Assembly (NCBI GenBank): GCA_016926135.1
Contig: JAFGPH010000574.1
Location: 1-6,314, forward strand
Direction of reading: 5' to 3'
DNA: 6,314 nucleotides
From: Deltaproteobacteria bacterium
Lineage (GTDB): Bacteria > Desulfobacterota > DSM-4660 > Desulfatiglandales > HGW-15
Numbering within the stretch: the first letter of the stretch is position 1; the number at the start of each line of letters is the position of its first letter. The position numbers and the translations under genes are program-made. The notes below the pieces were generated by a model that did not search any database, had not been told where the DNA came from, and worked only from the letters and a program-made list of their open reading frames with translations. Shown in pieces: positions 5,084 through 6,314 of the stretch.

Positions 5084-6024
5084 GTCCTGCTGGATCATCA
5101 ACCCCTGACCTCACGGTCCGGCTTGGCCCCCTGGAATTGAAGAATCCGGTGATGGCCGCGTCCGGCACCTTCGGGTACGGGGAGGAGTACGCCCCGCTGG
5201 TGGACCTGAACGGCCTCGGCGCCATTGTGGTGAAGGGCCTTTCCCTGAGACCTATGGCCGGAAACCCGCCTCCCCGAATCGTGGAAACGCCGGCAGGCAT
5301 GCTGAATGCCATCGGGCTGGCCAATATCGGGGTGGAGGCCTTCCTGCAGGAGAGGCTGCCACGTCTCAGAAAACTCAATACCCCGATTATCGCCAATGTG
5401 TACGGACACCATATTGACGACTACGGGGAATTGGCCTCGGTCCTGAGGGGTGTGGATGGGATTGCGGGTCTGGAGGTGAACATCTCGTGCCCCAACGTGG
5501 AGTGCGGGGGTATGGCCTTCGGCATTGATCCGGATACCTCTGCCAGGGTGACGGAGCGGGTTGTCCGGAACTCGGACAAACCGGTGATCGTGAAGCTCTC
5601 CCCCAACGTGACGGACATCAGGGTCATTGCCCGCGCCGTGGAACAGTCAGGCGCCCATGCCCTCTCCCTCATCAATACCCTCACGGGCATGGCCGTGGAT
5701 GTGGACAGCCGGACCCCGAAACTGGGCAATGTCTACGGCGGTCTTTCTGGGCCGGCCATCCGGCCGGTGGCCCTCTTCATGGTCTACCAGGTGGTGAGGA
5801 CCGTGAAGATCCCGGTGATCGGCATGGGAGGCATCGCGGATTCCAGGGATGCCCTCGAGTTTCTCATCGCGGGTGCACGGGCGGTGCAGGTGGGGACTGC
5901 CAATTTCACGAATCCTAGGGCCATGCCGGAGATCGTGGAAGGCCTCCGGAGATACTTGAGCGAGCGAGGTATCCGCAGCATCCATGATATTGTGGGAACT
6001 TTGAGCGAGGAGAGACGGGGATGA
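5080..6024 (+). CDS. pyrD: dihydroorotate dehydrogenase B, catalytic subunit (class 1B)
   Basis: PyrD oxidises dihydroorotate to orotate on FMN, the fourth step of UMP synthesis, and pairs with PyrK. The protein has 314 residues, normal for the class. Visible sites are: ASGTFGYG (27-34); VVKG with K52; LNAIGLAN (75-82), a substrate loop whose usual NPG is NIG here; NISCPNV with the catalytic C137, the mark of class 1 enzymes, which use Cys instead of Ser; K172 in VKLSPN; INTLTGMAVD (198-207); and the FMN-phosphate sites GMGGI (248-252) and GTAN (272-275). The start is TTG at 5080, with GGAGG 4 nt before it and a TTGA overlap with the pyrK stop, which favours coupled translation. The frame is open further upstream to 5029 but lies inside pyrK. 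Its stop overlaps the next ATG. Confidence 0.95.
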   Translation: MSPAGSSTPDLTVRLGPLELKNPVMAASGTFGYGEEYAPLVDLNGLGAIVVKGLSLRPMAGNPPPRIVETPAGMLNAIGLANIGVEAFLQERLPRLRKLNTPIIANVYGHHIDDYGELASVLRGVDGIAGLEVNISCPNVECGGMAFGIDPDTSARVTERVVRNSDKPVIVKLSPNVTDIRVIARAVEQSGAHALSLINTLTGMAVDVDSRTPKLGNVYGGLSGPAIRPVALFMVYQVVRTVKIPVIGMGGIADSRDALEFLIAGARAVQVGTANFTNPRAMPEIVEGLRRYLSERGIRSIHDIVGTLSEERRG

Positions 6025-6257
6025 CACGAGCAGGGAATGCTGCGGTCATGAGCCTGATCCTGCCCGGAGTGGGCCAGATCTACAACGGACACTTTCTGCG
6101 GGGCATCTTCTGGTTGATCATCACCCCGGGCTTCTGGATAGGAACGGGCGGCATGTTCGGATGGATCTGCCATCTCATTTCCGCGCTCACCGCGTATCGC
6201 AAGGCGCAGGAAATGGAGCGGGGAAAAGAGGGCTTCGGTCTCCGCCCCCATGAATGA
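6021..6257 (+). CDS. small TM2-like membrane protein
   Basis: This 78-residue protein contains SLILPGVGQIYNGHFLRGIF (11-30), the LPGxGQxYxG signature of TM2-domain and related short membrane proteins. Two membrane segments follow (about 27-42 and 44-58), then a charged C-terminus. Family function is unknown. The ATG overlaps the pyrD stop as ATGA, with GAGGAGA (6008-6014) upstream, so it is almost certainly co-translated with pyrKD. This is positional linkage only and does not show a pyrimidine role. Confidence 0.8.
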   Translation: MTRAGNAAVMSLILPGVGQIYNGHFLRGIFWLIITPGFWIGTGGMFGWICHLISALTAYRKAQEMERGKEGFGLRPHE

Positions 6258-6271
6258 TTGATTGACCACCC

Positions 6272-6312
6272 GTCCCTTCGGGACTCGACAAACCCAGACT
6301 TTCGTCCGGACG
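6272..6312. repeat. small inverted repeats after the last gene
   Basis: GTCCC-TTC-GGGAC (6272-6284) is a perfect 5-bp hairpin 14 nt after the TM2-like stop codon. CGTCCGGACG (6303-6312) is a 10-nt palindrome. Neither has a T-run, so a terminator is not shown. The second lies at the window edge and may belong to a larger structure. Confidence 0.3.
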
Positions 6313-6314
6313 AC

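Noticed and set aside
1..6314. CRISPR array, insertion sequence, toxin-antitoxin pair or defence system
   Set aside because: No regularly spaced repeats, transposase or integrase motifs, or paired small toxin/antitoxin genes are present. The only mobile-type hints are the tRNA remnant, the broken GIY-YIG gene and YopX.

Overview
The window looks like an ordinary chromosomal stretch of a Gram-negative, moderately GC-rich bacterium. The best guess is a deltaproteobacterial (Desulfobacterota-like) genome. That guess rests on two things: the two-protein, NAD-type dihydroorotate dehydrogenase (PyrK + PyrD class 1B), and a long PyrB variant next to a TM/coiled-coil/LysM protein. It is inference from protein style, not a database match.

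Layout, left to right. Positions 3-80 hold a complete tRNA-Asp(GUC) followed by an intrinsic terminator. About 120 bp further on lies a degenerate partial copy of the same tRNA, from the D-loop to just past CCA, with its own terminator. Next comes a small GIY-YIG nuclease-family gene broken by a one-base insertion. An A/T-richer gene for a four-helix membrane protein (675-1193) follows. On the minus strand are a LysM protein gene and, downstream of it, pyrB (aspartate carbamoyltransferase), which has its own good sigma70-type promoter at the lysM 3' end. Divergent from lysM is a YopX-family (phage-type) gene. A plus-strand cluster then runs to the window end: a hotdog acyl-CoA thioesterase, pyrK, pyrD and a small TM2-like membrane protein. 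The last three are tightly packed, with TTGA and ATGA stop/start overlaps.

How the genes work together. PyrB makes carbamoyl-aspartate, the first committed step of UMP synthesis. PyrD with its electron-transfer partner PyrK performs the fourth step, dihydroorotate to orotate, passing electrons through FMN, FAD and a [2Fe-2S] cluster to NAD+. The two sets are on opposite strands, so they are not one operon. No pyrC, pyrE, pyrF or pyrI is visible. The thioesterase, LysM, YopX and membrane proteins have no evident pyrimidine role.

I looked for a new biological system and do not see a convincing one. The parts most worth a second look are the tRNA-derived remnant with alternative hairpins, the frameshifted GIY-YIG gene beside it, the pyrB leader, and a strong 11-bp hairpin ahead of the thioesterase-pyrKD cluster.
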